Shown: positions 7,777 to 16,016, counted from the first letter of the stretch. The stretch: 25,487 bases of DNA from Acidobacteriaceae bacterium (GCA_003140785.1 PLKY01000357.1:561-26047); one strand, 5' to 3'. Program-made: numbers and translations. The notes: generated by a model from the sequence alone, not told the origin.

Positions 7777-8415
7777 GTGAGCCCAACCCACACCTTCGAC
7801 CCCCGGATCGACGCCTACATCGCCAAGTCCAAACCCTTCGCACAGCCAATCCTGAATCACATCCGCGAACTGTTGCACAAGGCATGTCCCGGCGTCGTCG
7901 AAACCATCAAATGGAGCCGGCCCTTCTTCGAATACAAGGGCGTCATCCTCGCCAACGTGTCCGCATTCAAGGAACACTGCAGCTTCGGATTCTGGGGCGA
8001 AGAAATCGCCGCCGTCCTGCGCGACGCAAAGCTCCTGCAGCCCGACGCCATGGGTTCGCTCGGACGCCTCACGCGCATCGAAGACCTGCCCTCCGACAAG
8101 CAGATGCTCGGTCTGCTTCGCCAAGCCGTCGCTTTCATCGACAGCGGCCAGTACACCAGCCCCATCGCCGCCCGGCACAAAGTGGTCAAGGCCCCCAAAC
8201 CCTCTGTTGAAGCGCCTCCGGAGTTCACCAGGGCGCTCAAAGCGAATAAGAAAGCCTCCGCCGTCTTCGCTGCCCTTAGTCCCAGTTGCAAACGGGAATA
8301 TGTCGAGTGGATCGCCGACGCCAAGCGCGACGAGACACGCTACAAGCGCATCGCCACGGCCATCGAGTGGATCGGCGAAGGCAAACAACGCAACTGGAAA
8401 TACCAGAACTGCTGA
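7777..8415 (+). CDS. DUF1801 / YdeI-OmdA family protein
   Basis: The 212-residue product has an N-terminal DUF1801 (YdhG-like) domain at about 1-110, with IDAYIAKSKPFAQPILNHIRELLHKACP, ETIKWSRPFFEYKG and SFGFWGEE. A C-terminal OmdA-type domain follows (about 145-205: FTRALKANKKASAVFAALSPS, KREYVEWIADAKRDETRYKRI). Together they match the YdeI-like bacterial proteins of poorly defined function; the fold resembles that of frataxin/CyaY. The start is GTG at 7777, chosen because AGGAG sits 6 nt upstream and the residues after it begin the domain. The longer frame to 7606 crosses the promoter region. It is a single plus-strand gene between two minus-strand operons and converges on glyS with a 24-nt gap. 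Confidence 0.9.
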   Translation: MSPTHTFDPRIDAYIAKSKPFAQPILNHIRELLHKACPGVVETIKWSRPFFEYKGVILANVSAFKEHCSFGFWGEEIAAVLRDAKLLQPDAMGSLGRLTRIEDLPSDKQMLGLLRQAVAFIDSGQYTSPIAARHKVVKAPKPSVEAPPEFTRALKANKKASAVFAALSPSCKREYVEWIADAKRDETRYKRIATAIEWIGEGKQRNWKYQNC

Positions 8416-8421
8416 GGCAAA

Positions 8422-8434
8422 CGCCGAATCGGCG
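8422..8434. terminator. Short palindrome between convergent genes
   Basis: CGCCGAATCGGCG lies in the 24-nt gap between the DUF1801 gene and glyS stop codons. It can form a 5-bp GC-rich stem with a 3-nt loop, followed by only TTTG on the minus strand. It may act as a weak bidirectional terminator. Confidence 0.3.
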
Positions 8435-8439
8435 AATCC

Positions 8440-10524
8440 TTACGAAGTCACGATCTCGCTGAAGTCGGCGATGCCTGAGAAGTTGCTTAGGACTCCCGCG
8501 ATGAGGGCAAGGTTCGCGCCGCGAACCGATTCATCGGGATCAAGGACCATGACCTTGTCGAAGAAGGTGTCGACGGTGGGACGCAGGGTGGCAATCAGTG
8601 CGAGCGCCTCTGAGTATTTGCGTTGCTCGCGAAGCTTCGCCACCTCGTTCGCGAGCGATTGGATTGCGCTTCTCAAGTTCTTCGCTTCATCGGCTTTGAT
8701 GTTGGCCCAATTTCCGTGAGCGTAACCCTTTTCGTCCGCCTGGCGAAGGATGTTCTTGATGCGTTTGAAGGCAGCAGAGACGGCGAGAAAATCTGGAGAG
8801 CCGAGTTTCCCAGTTGTATCTTCAGCTCTCTTGATAGCACTGCGTACGTCATTAGCATCCTCGGCCAGCACGGCATTCACTACGTCGTAGCGAAAACCGC
8901 GAACATCCTTCAAATAAAAGTGCAGGCGCTCGCGGAAGAAATCATCCAGTTGCTGTCTATTTGCATCCTTCATCGCTGCCGCATTCAACACGCTCGCCAG
9001 TGACAGAGGAACATCCGATTCAGCGAGAATCTTGATGATGCCATTTGCTGCACGACGCAAAGCAAAGGGATCTTTCGAGCCGGTTGGAGCCATATTGATT
9101 CCGAACATGGCAGTGACCGTTTGGACTCGGTCCGCCAGTCCGAGGAGTTGACCTTCAACGGTTTTTGGGATTTTGTCGTCGGTTGAGGCCGGCTTGTACT
9201 GGTCGTAGATGGCATCGCGAACTTTGTCGCCAAGACCTTGAGCTTTGGCGTAGAGACCGCCAATGATGCCTTGCAGCTCGGTAAACTCCTTGACAAGTTC
9301 AGCGGTCAGATCTGCTTTTGCTAACTTCGTCGCAGTATCAAGGACGTTCCAATCAGGTGGTTGCCAGTTCACCCCTGGCATCGCATTAACTAGATTCTTG
9401 ACAACCCTCCGATTTTCCTCAGTCTTCCAGTAGTAGCTGCCAAGCTCCTTCTGGAAAGTCACATTCTTCAAGCTCTCCACACGCTCCGTCAACGGCGTCT
9501 TCTGATCGAAGTCCCAGAAAAACTGCGCGTCTTTGAACCGAGCCCGCAGCACGCGCGCATTGCCATGGCGAATGATCGCTTCGCCCTCTTCATTGACTGC
9601 CGTGTTGAGCACCGCGAGAAAATGCGGAGCCAGCTTGCCTTCGGAATCTTCTACAGCAAAGTACTTTTGGTGGTCGCGCATCACCGTGACCAGCACTTCC
9701 TCCGGCAGCTTCAAATATTCCGGCTCGAAATCGCCGAGAATCACCGTCGGCCACTCGGTCAGGTGCAGCACGGTCTCGACCAGCGGCTCGTCTTCACGCC
9801 AGCGCACGCCTGCAACGGTCCGCGTCGCCTTGTCCAGTGCCTTGCGAATAATCTGCCTGCGCTCCGCTGTATCGACAACAACGAATGCCTTGCGCAGTGC
9901 CTCGGAATAGTCTTTCGCCGATGCGATTACTACCGGCGCATCGCCGTGCAGCACGCGATGGCCGCGGCTGGCGTTGCCCGCGGCGATTCCTGTAATCTCC
10001 AAAGGCACTACAGCCGAATCGAGCAGCGCGACCAGCCACCGCAACGGGCGCACAAACCGCTCCGGCTTGCCCGCGCGCCAATACATATTCTTGGCCCAGT
10101 AAATCGCGAGAACTTCCTTCGGCAATTCGGCGACGAGCAGCTCCGATGCAGAACAGCCGTGGCGCTTGATCGACGCGCCGACATACTCGCCCTTGGCCGT
10201 TGCTACTTTTTCGAGCGCAGAGACGGCCACGCCCGCCTTCTTCGCAAACGCCTCCGCCGCGGCGGTCGGTGCGCCGTCATTGAAGGCTACTTTCCACGAC
10301 GGGCCTGTCATCTGCTCTTCGGTATCGGCCTGCGCAGTCAACACGCCTTCCACAAGCACGGCCAGACGGCGCGGCGTCGAGTAGGTCGTCACCTTCGCCT
10401 TGGGCTCAAGCAGACGCTCGCGCGCCAGCAACACCTGCACGCGCCGTCCCAGCTCCGCCTCCGCCCCGGCAATCATGCGGGCGGGAACCTCCTCCAACCC
10501 AATTTCCAATAAAAAGTCCGGCAT
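8440..10524 (-). CDS. glyS: Glycyl-tRNA synthetase beta subunit
   Basis: This subunit of the alpha2-beta2 enzyme carries tRNA recognition and is needed with GlyQ to charge tRNA-Gly. At 694 residues it has the normal family length. It opens with MPDFLLEIGLEEVPARM, matching the family's LLEIGTEELP start. Other family segments are visible: GPSWKVAF, ASRGHRVLHGD, LPEEVLVTVMRDHQKYFAV, ADLTAELVKEFTELQGIIGGLYA and MAPTGSKDPFALRRAANGIIKIL. The C-terminal part contains the anticodon-binding-like helices and ends VMVLDPDESVRGANLALIAGV. The start ATG at 10524 has GAGAG just upstream. It follows glyQ by 38 nt and is probably in one transcript with recO and glyQ. Confidence 0.98.
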   Translation of the reverse strand: MPDFLLEIGLEEVPARMIAGAEAELGRRVQVLLARERLLEPKAKVTTYSTPRRLAVLVEGVLTAQADTEEQMTGPSWKVAFNDGAPTAAAEAFAKKAGVAVSALEKVATAKGEYVGASIKRHGCSASELLVAELPKEVLAIYWAKNMYWRAGKPERFVRPLRWLVALLDSAVVPLEITGIAAGNASRGHRVLHGDAPVVIASAKDYSEALRKAFVVVDTAERRQIIRKALDKATRTVAGVRWREDEPLVETVLHLTEWPTVILGDFEPEYLKLPEEVLVTVMRDHQKYFAVEDSEGKLAPHFLAVLNTAVNEEGEAIIRHGNARVLRARFKDAQFFWDFDQKTPLTERVESLKNVTFQKELGSYYWKTEENRRVVKNLVNAMPGVNWQPPDWNVLDTATKLAKADLTAELVKEFTELQGIIGGLYAKAQGLGDKVRDAIYDQYKPASTDDKIPKTVEGQLLGLADRVQTVTAMFGINMAPTGSKDPFALRRAANGIIKILAESDVPLSLASVLNAAAMKDANRQQLDDFFRERLHFYLKDVRGFRYDVVNAVLAEDANDVRSAIKRAEDTTGKLGSPDFLAVSAAFKRIKNILRQADEKGYAHGNWANIKADEAKNLRSAIQSLANEVAKLREQRKYSEALALIATLRPTVDTFFDKVMVLDPDESVRGANLALIAGVLSNFSGIADFSEIVTS

Positions 10525-10562
10525 AACTCTCTTGCTTTCTCGGATGCTCTCTCGTTCGATCT

Positions 10563-11573
10563 CTAGGCCGCCTGCTGCAAGGCATACGCTTTGGCCACGC
10601 CCACTGCGAGCGCGCGAATGCGCCCAATCACGCCCACGCGCTCCGTCACGCTGATGGCTCCGCGCGCATCCAGAATGTTGAACAGGTTAGAGCACTTCAA
10701 CGCCAGCTCATACGTTGCCAACAGCGGAAAGCGCCGCTTCTCCGAACCTGAAGCGCTTTCACTCTCCAGCAGCGAATTCGCCTGGGTCAACAACGCCTTC
10801 GCTTCAGCCTCGTAGAGGTTGAAGTGTTCCCAAAGCTTCGCGACATCGGCGGTCTCGAAGTTATACACAGAGAACTGCAGCTCCTCGGCGAATCTAACCT
10901 CGCCGTAAGTCACTGGCGCACCCGTTTCAGGGTCGCGTGCCCACACAATGTCGTAGATCGAATCGAGATCCTGCAAAACCTGGGTGATTCGCTCCAGGCC
11001 ATAGGTCAGCTCGGCGCAGATGGGGTCGAGATCGAGACCGCCGCATTGCTGGAAGTACGTGAACTGGGTAATTTCCTGCCCGTCGAACATCACCTGCCAG
11101 CCCACGCCCCACGCACCGCCCGCCGGCCACTCCCAGTTGTCTTCTTCAAACTTGATGTCGTGTTTCTTCAGATCGATTCCCAGCGCTTCGAGCGATTCGA
11201 GATATAGCTCCTGCACGTTGACCGGCGGCGGTTTCAGAATGAGCTGAAACTGCGTGTGCTTGAAGAGGCGGTTCGGATTTTCGCCGTAGCGTCCGTCAGC
11301 GGGACGGCGCGAAGGCTGCGCGTAGCCCACACGATAGGGTTTAGGGCCTAACACGCGGAGAAATGTCTCCGGCGCCATAGTGCCCGCGCCCACTTCCACG
11401 TCGTAAGGCTGCTGCAGCACGCAGCCGCGATCGGCCCAAAAGCTCTGCAGCCGGAACAATAATTCCTGAAACGTGAGTGCGGAGGGTTTTCGAGGGGATT
11501 GAACAAGGCTCGACGACACAGGCGGGGCTCTCTTTGTAGGACTCTCGACTATCTTATCAGCCGGTCCAGTCAT
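10563..11573 (-). CDS. glyQ: Glycyl-tRNA synthetase alpha subunit
   Basis: This is the class II catalytic subunit that forms glycyl-adenylate. The core begins at about residue 33 (ALTFQELLFRLQSFWADRGC) and contains the family-specific LQQPYDVEVGAGTMAPETFLRVLGP, YAQPSRRPADGRYGENPNR, FEEDNWEWPAGGAWGVGWQV and CAELTYGLERI segments. The 336-residue length exceeds the usual 290-305 because of a Ser/Pro/Lys-rich N-terminal extension of about 32 residues. No internal ATG near the usual start offers an alternative, and a GGG ribosome site precedes ATG 11573. The gap to recO is 25 nt. The presence of separate alpha and beta genes indicates the bacterial-type GlyRS. Confidence 0.98.
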   Translation of the reverse strand: MTGPADKIVESPTKRAPPVSSSLVQSPRKPSALTFQELLFRLQSFWADRGCVLQQPYDVEVGAGTMAPETFLRVLGPKPYRVGYAQPSRRPADGRYGENPNRLFKHTQFQLILKPPPVNVQELYLESLEALGIDLKKHDIKFEEDNWEWPAGGAWGVGWQVMFDGQEITQFTYFQQCGGLDLDPICAELTYGLERITQVLQDLDSIYDIVWARDPETGAPVTYGEVRFAEELQFSVYNFETADVAKLWEHFNLYEAEAKALLTQANSLLESESASGSEKRRFPLLATYELALKCSNLFNILDARGAISVTERVGVIGRIRALAVGVAKAYALQQAA

Positions 11574-11598
11574 CTGATCCCGTCACCCAAGCAAGCGA

Positions 11599-12342
11599 TC
11601 ACATGCTGAGGCGCGCCAGCACCTCGGCGGTGCGGAGTTTGCGTTCGAGGTGCCGCTCCATTGCCTGCAATGTGAATCGCCGCAAATCGTGGCCTCTGCG
11701 CTTGGGCCATGGCTCAGCAGCAAACGCGCTCACAGGTGAGCGCAACATGCGCTGGGCCAGTTGCCACGAGTCGGCAGAAAGCTCACTCGCGATGCTGCTG
11801 CGATGCACAGCGCAGAAGAGGCCATCTTGCAAAGGATTGAAAGTGGTTTCGTCGGCCTCCAGAGCCTCGCCGCACGCGGTGCAATGCGCGATGTCCGGCA
11901 GCAGGCCCATCAGGCGCGTCATCCACAGTTGGAAATAGGTCAGCGGCAGCCACGGCTGTTCGACGGTTGTTTTTTCGAGCACCGAGACGAGCAGGCGGAA
12001 GACCGCCTCCTGCGGATCGTGCTCCGGAAGCGCCTGATCGAGCAGTTCGGCAAAGAAACTCAACACCGTCATGCGCACCTGATCCACAGGGGCGGAGAGC
12101 GGAGAGCGGATGATTTCCAGTTGATCGAGCCGCACCAACTCCTGCTTCGGCCGCTCCGCGAACCATGCGCGGGCCAGGGTCATAGGCTCCAGTGCGCCGC
12201 CAAAGCGCTTGCGGCTTTTGAGCGCGGCTTTGGCAACGCCCTTCATCCGGCCATGGTCGCGCGTGAAAAAGCTCACGATCAGATCAGACTCGTGGACCGG
12301 CCACGTGCGCAGAACCACGGCTTCCGATGTCAGCACACTCAT
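11599..12342 (-). CDS. recO: DNA repair protein RecO
   Basis: RecO works with RecR in the RecFOR pathway, loading RecA onto SSB-coated single-stranded DNA. The 247-residue product has the N-terminal OB fold (about 1-80: SEAVVLRTWPVHESDLIVSFFTRDHGRMKGVAKAALK), a helical middle and a zinc-ribbon-like CTAC ... CAVH set typical of the family. It ends LERKLRTAEVLARLSM. ATG 12342 has GGA a few bases upstream. It is the first gene after the ferredoxin terminator and is followed closely by glyQ and glyS. recO next to glyQS is seen in other bacteria, although I cannot verify its extent here. Confidence 0.96.
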   Translation of the reverse strand: MSVLTSEAVVLRTWPVHESDLIVSFFTRDHGRMKGVAKAALKSRKRFGGALEPMTLARAWFAERPKQELVRLDQLEIIRSPLSAPVDQVRMTVLSFFAELLDQALPEHDPQEAVFRLLVSVLEKTTVEQPWLPLTYFQLWMTRLMGLLPDIAHCTACGEALEADETTFNPLQDGLFCAVHRSSIASELSADSWQLAQRMLRSPVSAFAAEPWPKRRGHDLRRFTLQAMERHLERKLRTAEVLARLSM

Positions 12343-12357
12343 CGGATTCCATCATCG

Positions 12358-12393
12358 CAAAAGAGAAACGCGCACTGCTGGATACAGTGCGCG
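12358..12393 (-). terminator. Rho-independent terminator of the ferredoxin gene
   Basis: CGCGCACTG (12369-12377) and CAGTGCGCG (12385-12393) form a perfect 9-bp stem with a 7-nt loop. On the minus strand it is followed by TTTCTCTTTT. It lies between the ferredoxin stop and the recO start, separating the two transcription units. Confidence 0.8.
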
Positions 12394-12432
12394 CGGTCTA
12401 TCTCGCGATATTGCTTTCGAATTTGCGGAATG

Positions 12433-12693
12433 TTATCGGCCGAAGTGAGCGGAGTTCTTCTCGGTAAAATGGGCCCACTTCTCCGGCAGGTCGTCCAGCG
12501 CGAAGATGGCAGATACCGGGCACGCCGGGACGCAGGCGCCGCAGTCGATGCATTCGACCGGATCGATAAACAGCTGTTCGGACTCAGCAAAGCCGGCTTC
12601 ATCTTTTTTGGGGTGGATGCAATCGACTGGGCAGGCGTCTACACAGGCGGTGTCCTTGGTGCCGATACAGGGTTCTGCGATCACATAGGCCAT
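12433..12693 (-). CDS. 7Fe ferredoxin, [3Fe-4S][4Fe-4S] type
   Basis: A small 86-residue electron carrier. The cysteines fall at 9, 17, 21, 25 and 48, 51, 54, 58. This matches the Azotobacter ferredoxin I pattern, where the first cluster uses C-x7-C plus the last cysteine (3Fe-4S) and the second uses C21 with CxxCxxC (4Fe-4S). The text reads CIGTKDTACVDACPVDC and CIDCGACVPACP. ATG 12693 is preferred because GGAG precedes it and the frame upstream, though open to 12843, is compositionally unlike protein. The gene sits alone between an inositol monophosphatase gene 183 bp upstream and a strong terminator downstream. Its redox partner is not in the window. Confidence 0.95.
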   Translation of the reverse strand: MAYVIAEPCIGTKDTACVDACPVDCIHPKKDEAGFAESEQLFIDPVECIDCGACVPACPVSAIFALDDLPEKWAHFTEKNSAHFGR

Positions 12694-12876
12694 CGTGAAC
12701 TTCTCCGAAAAAGTTTCGTCTCGACGCTGATAGTAGCACAGGACACCACAGGTGAGAGGCAACATGCTGTGGCGGCGTTTTGCCATGCGGGAATGGATGA
12801 GGCAGGGATCAGGGATCAGAAGATCGGTAGCTGATGGAAACAAAGAGGTGTGCGTGCCGTGAGGAGGAAAGCTGGA

Positions 12877-13776
12877 TCAGCTCTTGGCTGTTTCGCGGGC
12901 TTCCCTCTCAGCTGCCCACTCGGCCGGCGTTGGGATCGGCGCCAAATCCCGACCCTCGAACATATCCGCGAAGAGGGCGAGTAATTCTTCATGAATGTCG
13001 CCATTGGAAGCGAGTATTTCATGGCTGTCAATACGAAAATGTCGACCCTTGAAATCAGTAACCCGGCCGCCCGCCTCTTCAATCATTAGAATCCCCGCTG
13101 CCGTGTCCCACGGGTTTAAGTTGAACTCCCAAAAGCCTTCCAGGCGACCGGCCGCTACATAAGCAAGGTCCAGTGCAGCCGAACCCGCACGCCTGACCCC
13201 GTGCGAGCGCAACGTGAACTCCTGATAAAAGTGAATGTTCGGGCTCGCATGCCGCTTCCGGCTCGGAAACCCCGTCGCGAGCAGGGCCTCAGCTAGCCTG
13301 GGAATAGACGAAGTTCGCATTGGCTTCCCGTTGAGAAACGCGCCCTTTCCTTTTTCGGCTGAGAAGAGCTCGTCTCGGAGCGGATCGTAGATCACGCCCG
13401 CTACCAGAGTCCCATCCTCGGTTGGCTTGAGACCGGAAGGCCGCTGCTCCAGACCCATCGAAACGCAAAACTGGGGAAAGCCGTGGGCAAAGTTCGTCGT
13501 GCCATCCAGGGGATCGACGTACCAGCGGAACTCGCCTTCCAAACGATCACGCGTGCCCTCTTCGCCGTAAATGCCGTGATCGGGAAAGACCTCGCTGAGG
13601 CGGGAGCGGATGAGTTTCTCAGCGGTCCGGTCGGCGACCGTCACCAGGTCGACGTCGCCCTTGTATTCCGTCTCTACGCCCTGGGCAAAAAACTCCCGCA
13701 GGCGTGCACCGGCTTCTCGCGCGATCTCAGAAGCTTTCGGCACCCATGACTGTACGCTCGAAGCGTCATTGCTCAC
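12877..13776 (-). CDS. Inositol monophosphatase family protein (SuhB-like)
   Basis: A Mg2+-dependent phosphatase of the inositol-1-monophosphatase/FIG superfamily, 299 residues. Metal-site motifs are complete: GEEG (71-74), DPLDGTTNF (88-96) and NPWDTAAG with D224. The substrate cannot be read from sequence; myo-inositol-1-phosphate is the family default, and SuhB proteins also bind NusA and ribosomal assembly factors. The start is GTG at 13776, which overlaps the TGA of the Hfq-like gene in a GTGA arrangement with a G-rich ribosome site, so translation is probably coupled. The C-terminal tail (about 275-299) is Ala/Glu/Arg-rich and longer than the minimal domain. Confidence 0.95.
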   Translation of the reverse strand: MSNDASSVQSWVPKASEIAREAGARLREFFAQGVETEYKGDVDLVTVADRTAEKLIRSRLSEVFPDHGIYGEEGTRDRLEGEFRWYVDPLDGTTNFAHGFPQFCVSMGLEQRPSGLKPTEDGTLVAGVIYDPLRDELFSAEKGKGAFLNGKPMRTSSIPRLAEALLATGFPSRKRHASPNIHFYQEFTLRSHGVRRAGSAALDLAYVAAGRLEGFWEFNLNPWDTAAGILMIEEAGGRVTDFKGRHFRIDSHEILASNGDIHEELLALFADMFEGRDLAPIPTPAEWAAEREARETAKS

Positions 13777-14066
13777 AGAGCTGCCCCATTCGAGGCTGTC
13801 GTGCGCGCGCCACGGCGGCGTCCCGCTTCCGTGATGGTTTGAATCTGGTGTTTATAGATGAAGAGATTCGGCTTCCCTTCCCGCGTCAGACGCAACATTC
13901 CATCGTCGAAATACTCGATCCAGCCGCGCACGGTTTCCCCGTCACACAGCTTGACGGTGACCTGCACCTGGCGATCACTGAGGGACCGCAGATACATGGC
14001 TTCCTGGCCAGTTTCACCTGGAGGTGGAGTTTTCGAACGGCGGCGAAGAGAGAGTGGCGCTGTCAT
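13773..14066 (-). CDS. hfq: Hfq-like Sm-family RNA-binding protein
   Basis: The Sm fold core is at about 24-82: YLRSLSDRQVQVTVKL (Sm1) and NLFIYKHQIQTI (Sm2), the second very close to Hfq's VYKHAISTV with the Lys-His pair kept. Hfq is a hexameric chaperone for small RNA-mRNA pairing. Compared by eye with E. coli Hfq, the proximal-face glutamines appear replaced (Q8 to E, Q41 to D), and the rim RRER becomes SDRQ, so RNA binding may differ. The 97-residue frame starts at ATG 14066, with a basic, proline-rich 23-residue leader. The Met at 13997 has a better ribosome site (AGGA, 5 nt) and would give a 74-residue protein, so the start is uncertain. Overlaps the inositol monophosphatase gene. Confidence 0.8.
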   Translation of the reverse strand: MTAPLSLRRRSKTPPPGETGQEAMYLRSLSDRQVQVTVKLCDGETVRGWIEYFDDGMLRLTREGKPNLFIYKHQIQTITEAGRRRGARTTASNGAAL

Positions 14067-14134
14067 GATGCCATTTTAGATGCAAGACACGTGAAGGGAC
14101 GGCAAAATCCTGTCGCGTAATGTAGGAGTCGCGT

Positions 14135-15094
14135 CTATTGTCTTGAATCGGCTTTGCTGCTTACCGGCGAGTCTGCGTAGTAGCCGGTGCGGTAGCGAAG
14201 ATTGAACGCCTCATTCGCGGCGCGGGGAACGGTGACGTTGAGGCGATGGAAGACCCGGCCGGGCTCCTGATGATGCGGGTAATATCCCAGCACGTACTGC
14301 GTGCGGAGATCGTCGCTCACCTGCGCAAACGCCTTGCCGAGACCGCCGGCGCTCGCGTAGAAGCTTTTGCCGCCGGTTTGTTCCGACAAGGTGATGAGCG
14401 CATGCTCGCCGCCAAGATCGCGGCCCGCGCTGGCTTCAATGGGCACGTCGATGATGGAGTAAATCATGACTTCGTTGCGCAAGGCCTGTTCCAGAGCCTG
14501 CGCGTAGGTAGTGCTCTTCACCGTGTCGCCGCCGTCGGAGACGAGCACCAGAACTTTGCGTCCTCCTTTTCCCGCCAGGCGCTGAGAGCCAAGATAGATC
14601 GCGTCGTAAAGCGCCGTGCCCCCCTCGCCGCGCATCCTGTCTAGCCCGCGGTCGATTTGCGCCACCTTGTTGGTGAATGGCGTGAGTTCGGAGACAAACG
14701 TATCGAACTCAAGAACGCTCATTTGATCCTGGGCGCGCATCAGTGCCTGGACAAATCGCTTGGCGGCTTCCTGCTCGAGGCCGCGGTCCTTGTAAGTGCT
14801 CGCACTGGTGTCGATGGCTAGGGTCAGGTTGAGCGGCAGCTCCGATTGGCGCTCGAAGACGGCGATCTGCTGTGGACGATTGTCTTCGGCGATCGCGAAG
14901 TCGTCGCGCGTGAGCCCGCCCACAAGGGCCCCGTTCGCATCCGTCACGTTAACGAAGACATTGACGAGCTTCACATCAACATGCAGCGTTATGCCGCTGT
15001 CCTGTGCGGGAGCGCCAAGAGTACTAAAGAAGAACATGACAAGCGCAGCGAGCAAAAACCGATTTGACATTGCGGCCCGGACCCTACGAAGCAT
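14135..15094 (-). CDS. Secreted VWA-domain protein (VWFA-related acidobacterial type)
   Basis: A 319-residue protein with an N-terminal signal peptide (RFLLAALVMFFFSTLGAPAQ). A beta-sandwich-like segment follows (LHVDVKLVNVFVNVTDANGALVGGLTRDDFAIAED), then a von Willebrand A domain from about 95. The MIDAS motif DTSAS (DxSxS) and the VSDGGDT aspartate are present, so metal binding is likely. It ends with a beta segment around RVFHRLNVTVPRAANEAFNLRYRTGYYA. This matches the family described as the VWFA-related acidobacterial domain, function unknown. The ATG at 15094 is chosen because GGAGG lies 6 nt upstream; it overlaps the moaD-moaE stop by 11 nt. An in-frame Met at 15070 is the alternative. 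It is probably exported, but no lipobox is visible. Confidence 0.93.
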   Translation of the reverse strand: MLRRVRAAMSNRFLLAALVMFFFSTLGAPAQDSGITLHVDVKLVNVFVNVTDANGALVGGLTRDDFAIAEDNRPQQIAVFERQSELPLNLTLAIDTSASTYKDRGLEQEAAKRFVQALMRAQDQMSVLEFDTFVSELTPFTNKVAQIDRGLDRMRGEGGTALYDAIYLGSQRLAGKGGRKVLVLVSDGGDTVKSTTYAQALEQALRNEVMIYSIIDVPIEASAGRDLGGEHALITLSEQTGGKSFYASAGGLGKAFAQVSDDLRTQYVLGYYPHHQEPGRVFHRLNVTVPRAANEAFNLRYRTGYYADSPVSSKADSRQ

Positions 15095-15839
15095 CTGTGG
15101 CCTCCAGGCCAAACCCCACGGGGAATGGCTCGCCCGCGGCCCATACGGCACCGTCGATGAAGGTTTCCTTTTTCCAGATGGGCACGGTGGTCTTAAGCGT
15201 GTCGATGAGCCAGCGGCAGGCGTCGAAGGCCTGCGCCCGATGCGCCGACGCGACTACGATCAACACACTGGTTTCACCGACGGCCAGGCGGCCCAGGCGA
15301 TGGACGATAGTTACTTGCCGCACGCCGAAGCTCACCCGTGCGCTTCGCGCAATTGCGTTCATTTGGCTCAGCGCCATCTCTTCGTAGGCCTCGTAGTCCA
15401 GATGAAGCGTCGGTCGGCCACGCGAGTTGTTGCGCACGATGCCGTCAAAGACGACGACTGCGCCGTCTTCGCCCTGCTTGGCTTCAGCGACAAGCTCATC
15501 GGCATCTATGGGCTCACGGGTGAGATAGGTCACGACGTCCGGCCTTGGCTGAACTTCTTCCTGGGCATCCGCCGTGCGCGGAGCACCGCCGCCAGAGACC
15601 GGTGGCAGAAGACCCACTTCATCGCCCTGGCACAGGACATGTGTGGCAGATGCGTATTCGGCGTTAACGCTCACGGCGATGCCGCGAAGCATTGCATGGG
15701 GATAGTTTCTGGAAAGATGCGCCACCAGATCGGAGACGGTCGCACCTTCGCACAACACCGCCTCCGACGCATCTGTGCCAAGAGCGTCTTTCAACACCCC
15801 GAATGCAAGCACGCGCACCTGGATCATAGTGAGAAGCAT
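15084..15839 (-). CDS. MoaD-MoaE fusion, molybdopterin synthase
   Basis: Molybdopterin synthase adds two dithiolene sulfurs to precursor Z in molybdenum cofactor synthesis. Here both subunits are on one 251-residue chain. Residues 5-84 are the ubiquitin-like MoaD (IQVRVLAFGVLKDAL ... LCQGDEVGLLPPVSGG). Residues 99-251 are MoaE (VTYLTREPIDADEL, GAVVVFDGIVRNNSRGR, HRLGRLAVGETSVLIVV, HRAQAFDACRWLIDTLKTTVPIWKKE). The sulfur-carrying Gly-Gly of MoaD lies internally at 83-84, so cleavage after it would be needed for thiocarboxylation, as reported for mycobacterial MoaX. ATG 15839 is used; ATG 15827 is possible. No other Moa gene is nearby. Confidence 0.95.
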   Translation of the reverse strand: MLLTMIQVRVLAFGVLKDALGTDASEAVLCEGATVSDLVAHLSRNYPHAMLRGIAVSVNAEYASATHVLCQGDEVGLLPPVSGGGAPRTADAQEEVQPRPDVVTYLTREPIDADELVAEAKQGEDGAVVVFDGIVRNNSRGRPTLHLDYEAYEEMALSQMNAIARSARVSFGVRQVTIVHRLGRLAVGETSVLIVVASAHRAQAFDACRWLIDTLKTTVPIWKKETFIDGAVWAAGEPFPVGFGLEATDAS

Positions 15840-15970
15840 ACCGTCTTTGAGTTAGACGTGGCAGGGTGCGAAGAGAGGGGCGATGGTCCCAGATCCCCTT
15901 CATGCACCACCGATTGCCCGAATTTGAATTCGCCCAACCCGGTCAGGGATTCGCTTTTTTAAACACAAGA

Positions 15971-15994
15971 AAGGCCGGCAGATTCGCCGGCCTT
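15971..15994 (-). terminator. Rho-independent terminator downstream of lon
   Basis: AAGGCCGGC (15971-15979) and GCCGGCCTT (15986-15994) form a perfect 9-bp stem with a 6-nt loop. On the minus strand it is followed by TCTTGTGTTT. It lies 23 nt after the lon stop codon. Confidence 0.8.
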
Positions 15995-16016
15995 CTCGAT
16001 CGCCCAAAGTGCTGAA

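Noticed and set aside
9565..10512. 315-codon plus-strand frame opposite glyS
   Set aside because: It is fully antisense to a clear glyS, compositionally odd and without ribosome site or motifs.
11761..12834. 357-codon plus-strand frame across recO and the ferredoxin gene
   Set aside because: It runs through two genes, a terminator and an intergenic region on the opposite strand, and no domain is recognisable.
12694..12876. Possible extension of the ferredoxin frame upstream to 12843
   Set aside because: The family N-terminus matches ATG 12693, which has GGAG upstream; the extra residues have no ferredoxin-like character.
12868..12882. Small AGCTG-ATC-CAGCT hairpin at the end of the inositol monophosphatase gene as a terminator
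   Set aside because: The stem is only 5 bp, overlaps the stop codon and is followed by just a short T run, so it is too weak to call.
14796..15962. 388-codon plus-strand frame opposite the VWA and moaD-moaE genes
   Set aside because: It is antisense to two well-supported genes and shows no protein family features.
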